Made by a program: the position numbers and the translations under genes. A stretch of 64,000 nucleotides of DNA from Haemonchus contortus (taxonomy: Eukaryota > Nematoda > Chromadorea > Rhabditida > Trichostrongylidae): contig LS997566.1 of assembly GCA_000469685.2 (NCBI GenBank), positions 17,047,545 to 17,111,544 on the forward strand, in the 5' to 3' direction. The notes under the pieces are model-generated. The model worked only from the letters and a program-made list of their open reading frames with translations, searched no databases and was not told the origin of the DNA. Below are positions 13,501 to 25,682 of the stretch, one piece after another; within the stretch, counting starts at the first letter, position 1; every line of letters starts with the position of its first letter.

Positions 13501-16500
13501 TCCAATAACAATACATCATATTTACAGTATGTCGAGTTCAATGTGGAACACTGCTCGGTCAGAATCTTGTAGCAATAATTTCGGGTCACTCTGTAGCTGT
13601 GTCTGTGAAGATGCAGACTAGTGTTGTTCTGATCGCACTCGAGAAGGTTCGCTAACTGTTCAGCTGCTCGTAGTCTCCAATCTTCTTCACTTCGTTGGAA
13701 CTTCGGCCATCATCGAAAGGAATTAGTCGTACGGATGAGAATCGCCGAGGAGCGACATGTCTCTAGAGTGATAATGAACGACTAAACGATGAACGGCCAC
13801 ATAGCTGGCCGCATAGAACCTCTTCATTGCTGCATTGCTGACGATAGAGGCAGGAGAAAGAGCCTGGAGTAGCGCTACCTTCCATTCAAGACGATTTTCC
13901 AGAGCAGATTCATGGTCACTGGTATTCTGAGATTGTCTTAGAATGTGATGATGGTCTGATGGGGACAAAGGCTCTTGTAGCGGAGCGACGATCACGCAAC
14001 TTCGGGTATCAACAGATTCCTATCAAACTAATGTAGGGGTTTGTCGGAAAGTCCTCTCCGACTTTATATGCCCTGCTTATATCGACTTTTCTATTAAAGG
14101 CCGATACAACCCAACAAACTGCATATTGTATTTTGTAAAGAAGGGTTACTACTAGATTCCCGTCTGAATGTATTTTGAGATTGCTTGGGTCCTTTTCGTG
14201 CAGATTCTGTTGAAGTGGAAGACCATCGAGAGCGTTTTCGAGATCTGATGCCTTTCCTCTATCGCAAAAGCAAAAGTGCAGCTCAAACCGTGGAATAGTT
14301 ATGTTATATTTACGGAAAATATTTTCTGTTGAAGTACTGGTGCGAGAAGGGTCTTCAAGCTTGGACAGGGGAAATCAACCTCAGAATCGTAACTTTTCTC
14401 CCCATATTGCTGGAAAAACAGCTAGCTTTTATTAGGCAGAATGGAAATGTATTGTATAATGACCGGATCTGTTCTTTGAAAAACTGTACCAATAGTTGGC
14501 CTCATAACTCAAACGAAACTGTCTGACCGACTCATTACTGTATTTGAGATATAGGCATGGGTCCTGATACCTGAAACGATTAACCGGCCTGATTTTGAAG
14601 CGCCATCAGCAGTGACATGTTTAAATTGTTGTTTTCTGATTGAGTTTACAACGCTTTAAGGTAGGAAGAATGAGGCATTTGTCCAGTCTAATGGATATAC
14701 AGGGTGTCCCAAAATCATGACCGCCAATTCATGGCAATGTATTTGAAGCTTGCGGAGAATGACAATGCAATCTTTATGTACGTTAGCTAATATTATGCGC
14801 TACAACATGCTACAATCACATTTCAGGTTATCTCCTATGAGCACGAATAGGGGCTCAAATTTTGCTTCAGAACTTCGCGCATGTTACGGGTACCCTTCAC
14901 CATTTCTTCGCAGCCATTCGTGACTTTTGCTTTCTAGGACTCAAACTTTGACCGCAAACCTAGCAGATTCTCTTCTAGTCAGGGACCATGCGGAGATCAA
15001 GTGAATCGAGACCTGGAAAGGACGATGACCATTCCCTTTGCCAATGAAGTCGAACACCTAGCGTCGGTAAAACTCCCGCGTGAGTTTGGACTGCTGGCTG
15101 GGGTACTGTCGTGGTGGAGGGACCACAAGCTGGGAGGAAGTGAGGTCGGATCAGTGCTTCATTACGTCCATCATTATGCCTTTTGAGTGCAGGTCCTTGT
15201 CAGTTTTCACGCCAGCACCGAAGAAGCCACGATCGTCTCACCCTTGAACGTGACTCGCTCGAGAAACATCTTTTTGCTGTTCTTATACCAAATTTTTTGA
15301 TAGAAATTACTTCTCCGATGTTTACGGCCAAGACGTGACGGTATTATTTGTTGAGGAATTTGTTTTTCTAGAATATTTTGTTAAAAAAACGATGAAGGGT
15401 TGCGTGTGCCCAATTAAGTGAGTTAGCAGCTTTCTGCATTTTTTGGTCCTGCACTGTTTGTTGAGATCGAAATTGAAGCGACATTTCTGCATGCGAGAAG
15501 CGGCAATAGAGCTTTTGCTTGGCCCGCCGACCACCTCAGTAAGTCCTGCTCTTTTGCCTTCTTCTTGATGGATTACTCAGGATCACTATCGACGCGCAAA
15601 CGAACCATTTCTGTAGTCCTATCTTTGAGAGCACTGAGAGCTTTCTATCCCTTCCTAGTTTGTTTTGATTGATTCTTTCCCTTTATATCGTTTGATAGCC
15701 TTCTCTCCAGATACTATAAGAATCACAGGAAACTGCCTAATGCCCTTTCGCCCTTCGCATATCAATGATTGCAAATAGCATTGAATAAGCCTCAGCCATC
15801 TAATAGATGTTGGGAGCTCCACTTCAGTAACTATGCATTTGCAAAAGCATTTCTACCTGCGCGACTAATTAATCGCGGGTAGAGTGAATTTGATGAGTTA
15901 CTTCTATCTTAGAGGTCACTGAACTTTGGCGTCCATAATTTCGGGACACCATGTACATCGTTTGGTTTCGAATCACTTCTTCCGGATGACACCGATCCGG
16001 GGCAAGTGGTGTGCTAGGGATTTAATTGCTGTGCCGCTAGAATAAGCTTGAACAAATGCTTTTTCACAGCTTTTGTATGTGCAGTAAATATCCAGAATGA
16101 TAGGGATGCTGCACGGAAAGTTGCGACTCTATTGCTATGCTAGCTCAAGTCGTGTGGGTTACGAGTATCTGCTCTTCGTCTGACTATGTCGCAAAAGGGC
16201 GAAGTATGGTCAATTTAGGGGCAATGGTTGTAAAGTAATCTACCACGACTTTCAGTTTAGTTTCACTTTAGTTAAGCTTGATTTTTGCTTAGCTTCGCAC
16301 ATTTTGTTTTGTGCTATTTTCAGGACTACATAACTGTCAGCATTAATGCGACTACTGGTGATGAAGGTTAGTGTTTAATGAGGTTCTTCCATCAAGCTGA
16401 GACGCTATACACTACACAATCTGTTCTTGATAGTCCAGGTTACCGGGAGTCGATCGTGGAGAGATTTCTTGTAGATGGTTCACTTCCTGCTCGCAAAGTC

Positions 16501-19500
16501 ACGACCATGGCAGAAATTATGAGTGTCAAATTTGAAGTAACATGTAACCAGTGAGTGCTTTGTCCACATAGGATATTTCGTCTTATAATATCACCAGTTG
16601 GGCTATGCGCGCTAACGCGCGCGTCACATTAATTGATCAATCAACTGACCTGGATACGCACTGCTGCGATTATGTGGTCAAAAGCAGCGCTTGTCATAGA
16701 AGTTACTTTAATGATTTGCTCACAGAACTTCACATTCTATCGCTGCTAACAGTTGGATGTACTCACCATGTTTATGAGCGAAGTCTCTTGAAAGAAGGCC
16801 TAGTGACTCTTCACCCGTGACAGCGAACACCAGTGACAATCTGGGGGCCTCATGGAGAAGCCGACTGCAAAAATAGGTGGCTGTGATCAATGGAACTTTT
16901 CTCTAAAGATATATCATCAATAGAGGCCCCAGATTATTAGCGGTCGGATAAGTTCTGCCATGAATGATATCAAAGCAGAGAAGAACCGTGACCCTTCATT
17001 GAATCGCAAACTTCGCTGGGTAGCGGTCGTAAGCAAGAAGTGAACCAAATTTCATAGTAGGTCCCTATCGGTGCACTCATCCTTCTTGTCGAATGAAACA
17101 TATCAAAGAATCAAAGCAAGACTGTAAATAATAAAGGCGCTAGGATCTTATTGGTGATTGGATCTTGTTCCGTAAGGCCTCTTGTATCGTCGGTGTTCCC
17201 ATCATGCCCCCTCAAACAGGTCCGTTCTTCCCACCTACCATGAGTGTTCCCATCTTGCCGCCTATACTCCTGCCAAGTTTTAACGCTCTAGGGCCAAATC
17301 GGCAATTTTGGCGCAACTTCCGCACCGTGTGGACGCAGTCCGGTCCTGCCACTCGCTATAAATGTTCCCATCCTGCCTCCTGTACTCTCACCAAATTTGA
17401 ACGCTATAGGCCCATGGAGACAGGAGTTATGACTTTTCCGCTCCAACATTCAATTGCCGCAAACCCCGCTCCCTGTGGGCGGAGTCCGTTCCGCTCACCC
17501 ACCATAAGTGTTCCCATCCTGCCGCCTGTGCTTCTATCAAATTTGAATGTTGTAGGTCCACGGGGACAGGAGTTATGAATTTCCGTGCAATCAAGCAAGC
17601 AAGCAAACAAACAAACAGACAGACAGACAGACGCGAGCGCTTTATATGTAGTAAGGATGAGTTCTTACTAGGTGAGGCTTTGATTCAAAGGCATTGGACA
17701 TGGCAAACGGGGTTTTTACATATAGAAAGTACATGCACAGTGGAGACCTCATACTTCTGCGAAGGTGACGACATGTTATGTCTGCATTTGTGATTTGGGG
17801 TTGGATAGCAAGCAAGGTAACTAAGAGCTCTTCCTGGTCTGTCTTATGTGCCATCTTTCTGTCATTCCTTGAACATCAAATCATCGAACAAACAACACTC
17901 TACTCGTCTTCCCTTCATCTTCGATAAAGTTAGCAATGCTATACAGCGAAGCATTTTCAGAGCTTCGCTGCAGAATGTTGTACAGTTATCCTACTTTATA
18001 TAATTCGCTAAGTGTGTCTGTTGGTGTGTCGGTATGTTTGTGTGTGTGTCTGTGTTTGTTTGTGTGTGTGTATGTGTGTGTCGGTGTGTGTGTGTCTGAC
18101 CGGAAATTCATAACTCTTGGCCCGTGAACCTAGAGCGTTCAAATTTGGTAGGAGTAAGGGGGCAGGATGGGAACACGTATGGCAGGTGGCAGGACCGGAC
18201 TCCGTTCGCAGGGAGCGGGGCGTGCGCGATAGTAATTTTGGGTCGCAAATACATAACTCCTGTTTACGTGGACCTAGAGCGCTCAAATTTGGTAGGATCA
18301 CACTTTTCGTATTACCAGTGTAGCCTCAGTATTCTAATAGGAGAGGCAGGATATGACGGGATCGTAGTGACTCGGTGACAGGAACTGATGATAACTGATA
18401 AGACAAGATAAAGGACCTAGGAGTGCCACCTACCGATCGAAATCCTAACATCTTCGGTATCTACGATGTAGCTTTGACCGTTCAGTATGTTTCATTCGAT
18501 AAGACGAAATGGTAGAGCAGGGTGTCAAAAATGAGTGGTAAGTGCAGCGACAGGGACCCATTAGAGCAATACGATAAGCAGATTACAACTTTGTTCATTT
18601 TTTACTATTAGACTATGACCGCTATCAAGCAAGGTTTGTGATTCAATGAAGGATCCTCTTTGCTCGATGTCATTTGCGACAGAACTTATTCGAGCGCCTG
18701 TTGGTGTCTGTTGGTTTATAGGTGGTTTGTGTGTGTGTTAGTTTGTGTGTGTGTCGGTGTGTGTGTTTGTCTGACCGAAATTCATAACTCCTGTCCCCGT
18801 GGACCTAGAGCGTTCAAATTTGGTAGGAGTAAGGGGGGCAGGATGGGAACACCTATGGTAGGTGGCGGGACCGGACTCCGTTCACAGGGAGCGCGGCGTG
18901 AGCGTTAGAAATTTTGGGCCGCAAGTTCATAACTCCTGTTCCCGTGGACCTAGAAAGCTCCAATTTGGCAGGAATACAGGGGGCAGCATGGGAACATTTA
19001 TGACAGGTGATAAGACCAGACTCTATCCACAGGGGGCAGGTCGTGCGCGATAGAAATTTTAGGTCGCAAATTCATAACTCCTGCTCCAGTGGACCCAAAG
19101 CGTTCAAAATTGGTAGGAGTACAGGGGGTGGCATGGGTACACTTTTGGTGGGTGGCAGGACCGGACTCCATGCACAGGGAGCGGGGCGTGCGCGATAGCA
19201 ATTTTGGGCCGCAAATTTATAACTCCTTTACCCGTGAACCGAGTGCTTTCAAACTTGGTAGGAATACCATTGGCAGGATGGGAACACTCATGGTGGGGGG
19301 GGGGCGGAACCGGATTCCGTGCACAGGGGGCGGGGTGTGCGCAGTAAAAATTCGAGCCGCAAATCCGAAACCCCTGTTTACGTGGGCCTAGAGCGTTCAA
19401 ATTTGGTATGAGTAAGGGGGACAGGATGGGAACACCTAGGTGGTAGGTGGCAGGTCCGGACTCCATGCACAGGGAGCGGGGCGTGTGTGATAGTAATTTT

Positions 19501-21919
19501 AGGCCGCAAATTCATAACTCCTGTTCCCGTGGACCTAGAAAGCTCAAGCTTGGTAGGATCACAGTTTTCGTATTACCAGTGGTACCTCAGCATCCTAATA
19601 GGTGATGCAGGATGTGACGGCATCGTAGGTACTCAGTGACAAGAACTGATGATAACTGAAAAGAGAAAATAAGGGACCTAAGAGAGGCCACCTACCAATC
19701 AAAATCGTAACATCTTTGGTATCTACGATGTAGCTTTGACCGTTCAATATGTTTCATTCGATAAGACGAGATGGTAGAGCAGGGTGACAAAAGTGAGTGG
19801 TGAATGCAGCGATAGGGACCCATTAGGGCAATACGATAGGCAGATTGGAACTCTGCTCATTCCTTACTATTAGATTACGACCGCTACCCAGCAAGGTTTT
19901 TGATTCAATGAAGGATCCTCTTTGATCGATGTCGTTTGCGAGAACACTTATTCGACCGCCTGTAATCTAGAATTCTCAACAAATGATATCTCCGTAAGGA
20001 AAAGGGTCCATTGATAAAAAATACTGATAATGGTGCTATCATCACTCAGAACATTTCCATCCTTGATTGTCTTGGATTTTTGATGCGTATTTATTTCTTA
20101 GAAAGAGAAATAGTTCGAGACTTCTAATCAAAGGCGTAAGCACCGGCTTCAACTGAATATCATTTGCAATGCCCTGTTGATCCTGTGTCCAATTTCGTGT
20201 ACAGAAAACTGCTATTTGTTCCAACAAAGGAGTGGAGAGTTAGACTTACTACAACTATCAAGGAAAGAGGGAAGCTTTCGATTTTTTTTTTTATGTCGAA
20301 GAAGGATTTCGAGCTCTGTTTCAGTTTCATACTCTCACTCAGCTAAGCGCGGAAAAAAACCTAAATTTCTATAAACTTTGAGAAATGGAATAAAATTTTT
20401 CAGCTCAACATTTCTCGGGATAGGTTGTTTGACACAAGAAGGAGGAGAGCCTGGCGTAAGCCGTGCGATCCGATATCTGTACATTTACCAAACTTTACTG
20501 TCATTCATTTTGCCTTTTTTAAAAAAACTACTTCCACTTCTGCATTGCAAAATGTTGTGCTATCAGTGCAGGATCATTCCAATTGCCCTGAAATTCAACG
20601 GAGATACGCCTCCTCGGCCCATCTGTCTTTTTGCTCTGAATAATCGCCTTTTCGGTACTTTACGATGTTCTATTCGAACACAGCTACGACGGTTTACAGA
20701 AAGAAATCGCTCCCAATTCGAAGCTGATACTGAGGGTGTAGAGCTTTCAAAGGAAAAGGAGAATACGAAGTGTTATTTACACATAGCAAATTTCTCACAG
20801 GAAGGGAAAGCGCCCGGCGTAGCCGGGCGAACCCATAAGAAGGAGGAGAGCCTGGCGTTAGCCGGGCGATCCGACTGGTATCTAATAACGGGGTTATCTT
20901 CACCCAGAACATCTGCACAGCATCATCTTTGATTGCCTTACAGTTGGATTTTTGATGGGTATTTATTGCAAAGATAGAGGACAAAAGTTCGAGACTTCCA
21001 ATCGAAGGCGTAAGCACCGACTTCAACTGAATACCACTTGCACTGCCCTGTCAGTCCTGCGCCAAATTTCGTGTACAGGAAACCGTCATTTTTCCAAAAA
21101 AGGAGTGGAGAGTTAGACTTGCTACAACTATCAAAAAAAGAGGAAAGCTTTCGATTTCTGTTGTGTCGAGAAAGGATTTCAAGCTCTGTTTTGGTTTTAT
21201 ACCCTCACTCAGCTGAAGATGGAAAAAACTTAAAGGCTATAAACTTTGAAGAAGGGAATAAAATTCTTCAGTTTAATTTTTCTCGGGATAGGGTGTTTGA
21301 CACAAGAAGGAGGAGAGCCTGGCGTTAGCCGGGCGATCCGACTGGTTCCTAATAATAATATCAAGCAGCTATTAGTTCGAAACAGGCTCTACGACAAGCA
21401 GTGCATAACAAAAGACTGCATCATATGTCTCTACGGAAAGAAGGCTTCTAGCCAGTCGAAAGGGTGACATCGGGCAAAAACAGTATGCAGGCCACACGTG
21501 TTACTGCAGTGTACCTCTAGGTCGCATAGCTGAAGTACACCTTTTCATCTGTAATTTGATTTTACCGAAGTCAGAGACAATTGATTCACCCCAGAGGGAG
21601 GGGAAGCCTACTCGGCATGGAGCTTGGAGCTTACTTAGGTTATGCAACACCATCTTCGCCTTTTGCTCATCAAATGTTTCAGCAGCGTTCATAGTTTGAT
21701 TGAATCGAACGTTAATAGGCTCAACTAGTAGCCCGGTCAAAATATGTCTATTCTATTTGCCCATCATTTCTTCCGAAACGAAAAGCAATTCAGAAATTAT
21801 TTCGGACTTCGCTGTGGTCGATTCTGCAAAACGTCTGCAAATGATTACAGTCATTTTACATGTTCAGGAACTGGTGAGAAGATTTGTCAAACCGGATGGA
21901 CGGGAGAAAACTGTAGTAG
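7573..21919 (+). CDS. DSL-domain Notch ligand A, exons 1-5 (3' part unresolved)
   Basis: This is a Delta/Serrate/LAG-2-type ligand for LIN-12/GLP-1 receptors, secreted or type I membrane. Exons: 7573-7632 (20-residue signal peptide, MKSIPAIFFSFFPTVLAETQ), 9808-10002 (65 residues, N-terminal region with LSLCYTEW), 16324-16366 (43 nt), 16439-16550 (112 nt, ends in VKFEVTCN) and 21794-21919. All junctions are in frame with phases 0, 0, 1 and 2. The last two exons form a complete DSL domain, residues C135-C177, with the expected six cysteines: TC, NYFGLRC, GRFC, FTC, GEKIC, GWTGENC. The end of exon 5 is ambiguous: GTGAAA after 21919 (phase 2) or the better GTAGGT after 21915 (phase 1, as in the paralogue). 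No EGF exon is recognised downstream. Candidate membrane segments lie at 25488-25614 (stop at the end) and 26232-26290. Introns 2 and 4 (6.3 and 5.2 kb) are swollen by transposons. The paralogue at 32018-39884 (- strand) has matching exons. What is unsure is whether the 3' end is intact. Confidence 0.86.
7633..9807. other. Intron 1 of DSL ligand A
   Basis: No exon is supported. A GC-richer patch at about 8057-8580 gives open frames on both strands that resemble no family I know. The motif TTAAATGCATAGTTCACG (8589-8606) is a variant of the one at 5230. Confidence 0.45.
10333..10372 (-). mobile_element. Helitron 3'-end fragment
   Basis: Read on the - strand, the sequence is AAGGAGGGAAGCCCGGCGTT, then AGCGGGCGGCCCGACTGG, with T as the next base. 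This is the common 3' terminus of the family (hairpin-forming GCC/GGC block, then CTGG|T). Only the end is recognisable here. Confidence 0.6.
11170..11864 (-). mobile_element. Non-autonomous Helitron copy, - strand
   Basis: The 5' end is at 11864: on the - strand it reads A, then TCCTACTTTATATGATTCGC, then a TGTGTGTG-rich stretch (11814-11840). The body carries one unit of the family's ~147-bp minisatellite (11620-11760) and TTATCAGTT/CACATCCTAC segments shared with 18300-18420 and 52700-52770. The 3' boundary is uncertain. Confidence 0.6.
12480..13450 (-). pseudogene. Tc1-like transposase relic
   Basis: In three - strand frames broken by stops and frameshifts there are pieces typical of nematode Tc-family transposases: a KSPLVFKDTGANFD segment near 12860-12910, an SLDLNPLD block (counterpart of the SPDLNPLDY motif) near 12650-12680 on the frame after a shift, followed by VWSVPEQ and DWLKSTLKK. 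The inactivated relic lies inside intron 2 of DSL ligand A. No terminal repeats were found. Confidence 0.65.
14700..15953 (-). mobile_element. Degraded Tc/mariner-type element with both TIRs
   Basis: The left end CAGGGTGTCCCAAAATCATG and the right end (reverse complement CATGGTGTCCCGAAATTATG) are near-identical terminal inverted repeats continuing into CGCCA, and each is flanked by TA. On the - strand a HTH-like piece (PSKSSIAASRMQKCRFN) lies at 15470-15530, and a VLESK segment, as in the C-terminal part of such transposases, lies near 14930. Frames are interrupted, so it is inactive. It lies in intron 2 of DSL ligand A. Confidence 0.75.
16551..17150. other. Start of intron 4 of DSL ligand A, nothing recognised
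   Basis: There is no exon-like or repeat-family signal. Open frames such as 16605-16820 have no family resemblance. Confidence 0.4.
17165..17657 (-). mobile_element. Non-autonomous Helitron 5' half, - strand
   Basis: The 5' end is at 17657 (- strand: A, then TCCTTACTACATATAAAGCG), followed by a GTCTGTCTGTCTGTTTGTTT simple repeat and two to three ~147-bp minisatellite units (GGGCGGAGTCCG, GGGAACAC, ATTCATAACTCCTGTCC seen on the reverse strand). The 3' portion is missing or diverged. Confidence 0.65.
17989..20475 (+). mobile_element. Composite Helitron with ~145-bp internal tandem array
   Basis: The 5' end at 17989 (after A988) reads TCCTACTTTATATAATTCGC and is followed by a (GT)n tract. Units of 143-148 bp are marked by CATAACTCC at about 18109, 18252, 18783, 18928, 19073, 19218, 19366 and 19513. 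The post-array segment (ATCACA, TTTTCGTATTACCAGTG, CGATAAGACGA) occurs twice, at 18296-18690 and 19557-19965, so the copy is duplicated or two copies are nested. A right part follows (GGAGTGGAGAGTTAGACTTA) and ends near 20475 in a decayed terminus. It sits in intron 4 of DSL ligand A. There is no protein-coding capacity. Confidence 0.7.
20760..20878 (+). mobile_element. Helitron 3' terminus with palindromic hairpin
   Basis: GCCCGGCGTAGCCGGGC forms a 7-bp stem with a 3-base loop, and the segment ends with GCGATCCGACTGG followed by T. A hairpin close to a CTRR end is the standard 3' signature of Helitrons. GGAGGAGAGCCTGGCG precedes the end, as in the other copies. Confidence 0.65.
20885..21345 (+). 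mobile_element. Helitron right-half copy
   Basis: The copy repeats the right half of the 17989-20475 element (CATCATCTTTGATTG, AGTGGAGAGTTAGACTTGC, TTCTCGGGATAGGGTG) and ends in CGATCCGACTGG followed by T. It lies directly beside the 3' terminus at 20878, just before DSL exon 5. Confidence 0.65.
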
Positions 21920-22150
21920 GTGAAACAAAACAGATTGTATCAGGAACATGCTTCTTTTTATTGGTCTTGCTATTTGTAGACCGGATTGATTTACATGATG
22001 GAGGGAACCTCATCTTATCGCGGCTGGTCTCCGCAAACCATAAGCCTGCTATTTTTGCGATCATGAAGCAACGTTCCGACAAGCACGCATTCATTTTTAT
22101 TGGTAATTCTTTTTGTTCATAAGCCAAGGTTAATGGTAAAACGTTTGAGC
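21920..22150. other. Sequence directly 3' of DSL exon 5
   Basis: An open frame continues past the donor to 22122, but it shows no EGF cysteine pattern and is taken as intron. Confidence 0.4.
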
Positions 22151-22154
22151 GTTG

Positions 22155-22405
22155 ATCAATCCCGTTTAATGGATGCGCCCGCATTCGACTTCCGTTCAGA
22201 TTCATAGTGGGTTTGAATGTGTGTGTGGTCTATACAATGACTTGTGGGGGCCACCCGATGTACAAGTAGGTGGTCTTATCCTCCCAGACGGGTCTGGTAT
22301 CGACTAAACGACTCCGGAGGGATAGAAGGCTTGCTTGGCTTAGGCGAATATCGATCCGGGATTCGAACCCGCGACCATACGTGTGTGGTAGTGCACCACA
22401 TCTTT
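22155..22405 (-). repeat. SINE-like repeat, copy 1
   Basis: The segment contains TGACTTGTGGGGGCCACCCG and related blocks shared with copies at 47455-47565, 48150-48355 and (inverted) 26515-26660. The - strand holds GGTTCGAATCCCGG, a good Pol III B-box/T-arm, so a tRNA-derived SINE transcribed on the - strand is likely. There is no complete tRNA cloverleaf. Confidence 0.55.
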
Positions 22406-22556
22406 GTTACTCTTAAGTGGTTGCTACTGGCAGAGCTCCTTAATTTTTGGGTATAGCAAGACTGGTTTCATCAAGAGCTTTTTAATCTTGTTACATGTTA
22501 CGAGAATCACCAAAATTAGTCGAACCTAGCTCCATTTCGAGCAATTACTGTAAGCT

Positions 22557-23145
22557 TCCTACTATATATAATTCGCTAAGTGTGTCTGTTGGTTTATAGG
22601 TGGTTTGTGTGTGTGTTAGTTTGTGTGTGTGTCGGTGTGTGTGTTTGTCTGACCGAAATTCATAACTCCTGTCCCCGTAGACCTAGAACTTTCAAACTTG
22701 GTAGGAGCACGGGGGCAGGATGGGAACACTCATGGTGGGTAGCGGGACCGGAATCCGTGCTCGGAGGGCGTGGCGTGCGCGATAGAAATTTTGGGCCGCA
22801 AATACATAACTCCTGTTTACGTGGACCTAGTGCGTTCAAATTTGGAAGGATTACACTTTCCGTACTAACAGTGGAACCTCAGCATTTAAGTAAGTGATGT
22901 AGAATATGACGGGATCGTAGGTGCTCGGTGACGAGAACTGAACATAACTAATAAGAGAAAATGAGGGACTTAAGAAAGGCCACCTACCTATCAAAATTCT
23001 ACACCTTCGGTATTTACGATGTAGCTTTGGTTGTACAGTATGTTTCATTCGATAAGACGAACGATAGGGACCCATTAGCGGCTTTACGCAAAGCAGATTG
23101 GAATTTTGCCAATTTTTTACAACCAGTCGGATCGCCCAGCTAACA
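22557..23145 (+). mobile_element. Short Helitron derivative
   Basis: The copy starts TCCTACTATATATAATTCGC and has the (GT)n tract, one and a half minisatellite units and the CGATAAGACGA post-array segment. Next to it, at 23123, is an oppositely oriented family 3' end (- strand CGATCCGACTGG then T). The base before the 5' end is T rather than A here, unlike the other copies. Confidence 0.6.
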
Positions 23146-23404
23146 CCTTTGTGTCTGTAATTCATACATTTTAAAAATTCCACTCACTCGAAAGCGTCAG
23201 ACTTAGTGAGACGGTAGAAATTGCTACACATCCGCGGAGCGATGAATTTCTTTACCTTGCCAAAAAAATAGGAGAAGTATAATGGCATCAGGTCCATAAT
23301 AATTTTTTTGAAACTTTCGTTCAGCATGAAAAGTTATAATGCAGAATAAACGTGCTCCCCGTCAGTTCAGTGATAACCGCGTCTTCCCGTAAGAATCTCG
23401 CAGG

Positions 23405-23950
23405 GGTGTTCAAAGAACGCATATATGGAAACACATGCTGTTCCGAAATTTTAGTTCAAGTTCGGGTTAGATTTACCGATACAGCCTCTTCAAAAATCTT
23501 TTTTCTGCCGAGAGCGTCAGTTCCTCACCTCACTATACCACAGAGATTAGCCAGAGCTACGGATGCCTTTAGTTCTGTAAGAATCTGAATTCCTTTGCCG
23601 AAATCTGCGTTGATGGTCGTTAGGGACAATTACGTGAAGCGTACCTCTTGAAAATTTTCGGATCAACAGGAGAACTGATAATCCTTTCAACCACTCTACC
23701 CAAATGCTCTTTCTGAGAGCATCTACAGTCAACACAATCAGTTCTGTAAGAGACATCCTTTTCAATGGGTGTTTACTTGGGAGTGTTCCGAAAAACGTAT
23801 GTTTAATGAACATACCGTTCCGAAATTTTCGCTCAAACTCAATATCTAGATTTACCTATTCAGCCTCTTCAAAGTTTCAATCCTGCGGTGAGCGTCAGTT
23901 CCTCTCCTCACCACACCGCATAGATTAGCTTGAGCCAGAGATGCCATCAA
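23405..23950. repeat. Diverged direct repeat, about 380-bp spacing
   Basis: Two related stretches (23405-23580 and 23785-23950) share the series TTCCGAAATTTT, AGATTTACC, TCAGCCTCTTCAAA, GAGCGTCAGTTCCTC and ATAGATTAGC. No coding signal is seen. Confidence 0.55.
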
Positions 23951-24829
23951 TTGTGGCATTCAAGTGGCGTTATCAAAGTTGAGAGCAATAATAAGAACTA
24001 TTAAAATTCTCCGGTTGATTAACCAGGTTGGTCAGTCGAAGAGAAAGCGCTGTACCAGTGAAGCCAACAAAGAAATGAGCTAACCGTCGACGGTGCTAAG
24101 ATCCTGAGAACCTATGCAAATGATACTTCTCTTCATAAAAGAGAGCTCAGCGGAAACAGAACCGCCCCATTAACCTACCCTCCAACTGAATGCTTCATAT
24201 ACATAAGGAAGGAAATGTGGGATGAGCTCGAAGTCATAATATCAAAGCAAGCACTCCACTCACCTACCCACCATTTCACTGCTTCATATACATGAAGAAG
24301 GAAGTGCTAGGTTTTCCATATCACTACCTTTATCATAATCATACATTACTCGGACAGACAGACATACAAACCGACAAACCTACAAACCGACACACCAAAT
24401 TACGGGTAACGGAACTTCTCCCCTATCGCGGCATTCTCCCTTGCGGAATGCGGCAAATGTCACTGCAATTACGGTACTCACCCCGCCTCCCGCCAATCGA
24501 TAGGTCGTGATATTTTTCCTTGACTGGCTTGCTTTTTCATTGGATTTTATCGTTTTTTCTTCTGTTTCTTTTTAGTTTTCACATTTATTAGACTTGATTA
24601 ATCAAAATGACACCTCCTATATAAACGACGATCAAGACCGCATTGGAATTGAAAAGAGCGGTCAGCCAATTCAAATAATTAAAGGACTCCCTACCTCATA
24701 AATTGCGCGCTCCAATCTTCCATCGCAATCCTGCGATAGGCGGCGGGTGCGGCGTGTGCGACGCCGTGTTAGGGGATAAGTTCCCGGATCCACCAAATTA
24801 CTGCTTTATAAATAAGAGGATTAGTTTAC

Positions 24830-25423
24830 GACCGCTACCCAGGCTTGTGATTCAATGAAGGATCCCCTTTGCTTGATATCATTTGCGACCAAACTTGATC
24901 GACCGCCAGTAATCTGGAATTCTCAACTAATGATATCTCCGTAAAGAAAAGGATCCATTGATAAAGAACATCTGATAACGGTGCCATCATCACTCAGAAC
25001 ATCATCTTTGATTGTCTAACAGTTGGATTTTTTAAGGGTATTTATTTCTAAAGAAGAGAACAAAAGTCTGAGACTTCCAGTCGAAGGCGTAAGCACCAAC
25101 TTTAACTGAATACCATTCGTACTGCCCTGTTAGTCCTGTATCAGATTTCGTGTGCACGAAACTGTCATTTGGTTCGAAAAAGGAGTGGAGAGTTAGTCTT
25201 ACTACAACTTTATCAAAGAAGGAATTAAGCTTTTTCTGTTGTGTCAAAAAAGGATTCCGAGCTCTGTTCCAATTTCATACTCTCAGTAAGCTAAACAGCG
25301 GGAAAAACTTGAAAATTATGAATTCCGAAAAAGAGAAAAAATTCTTCAGTTCAACATTTCTAGGTATAGGGTGTTTGACACAAGAAGGAGGAGAGCCTGG
25401 CGTTAGCCGGGCGATCCGACTGG
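24830..25423 (+). mobile_element. Helitron right-half copy ending at 25423
   Basis: This repeats the right part of the family (TGAAGGATCC, AATGATATCTCCGTAA, AAGGAGTGGAGAGTTAG) and ends in GTTAGCCGGGCGATCCGACTGG split over 25402-25423, followed by T. The 5' half is absent. Confidence 0.65.
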
Positions 25424-25682
25424 TCACCTATACTCCGCAAACAAGTACGGCAAAGACGACTGATATAACTAGACTTGATTTCATTTTTGAATATGTAGCA
25501 GCAACGATTTCAGGTGCGATGTTTTTTACTGCGTTCATTGGTTTCGCACTTTATTTGACCAATGCACAACGAGTTGAGCAAACCCAGCCCGTATACTTTA
25601 TTGACACTTTCTGAGAGGTGAGTAATGAGAGTTGCATCGTGTTTGATGTATTTTTCACTTTCATTTGTAATTTTTATTACTA

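Noticed and set aside
17936..19466. Open frames with repeated NSCxRGPxAFKFGR segments
   Set aside because: These are translations of the Helitron minisatellite on both strands.
21920..22122. Open frame continuing beyond DSL exon 5
   Set aside because: It is in a different frame from the DSL exon and has no EGF cysteine spacing; it is taken as intron.
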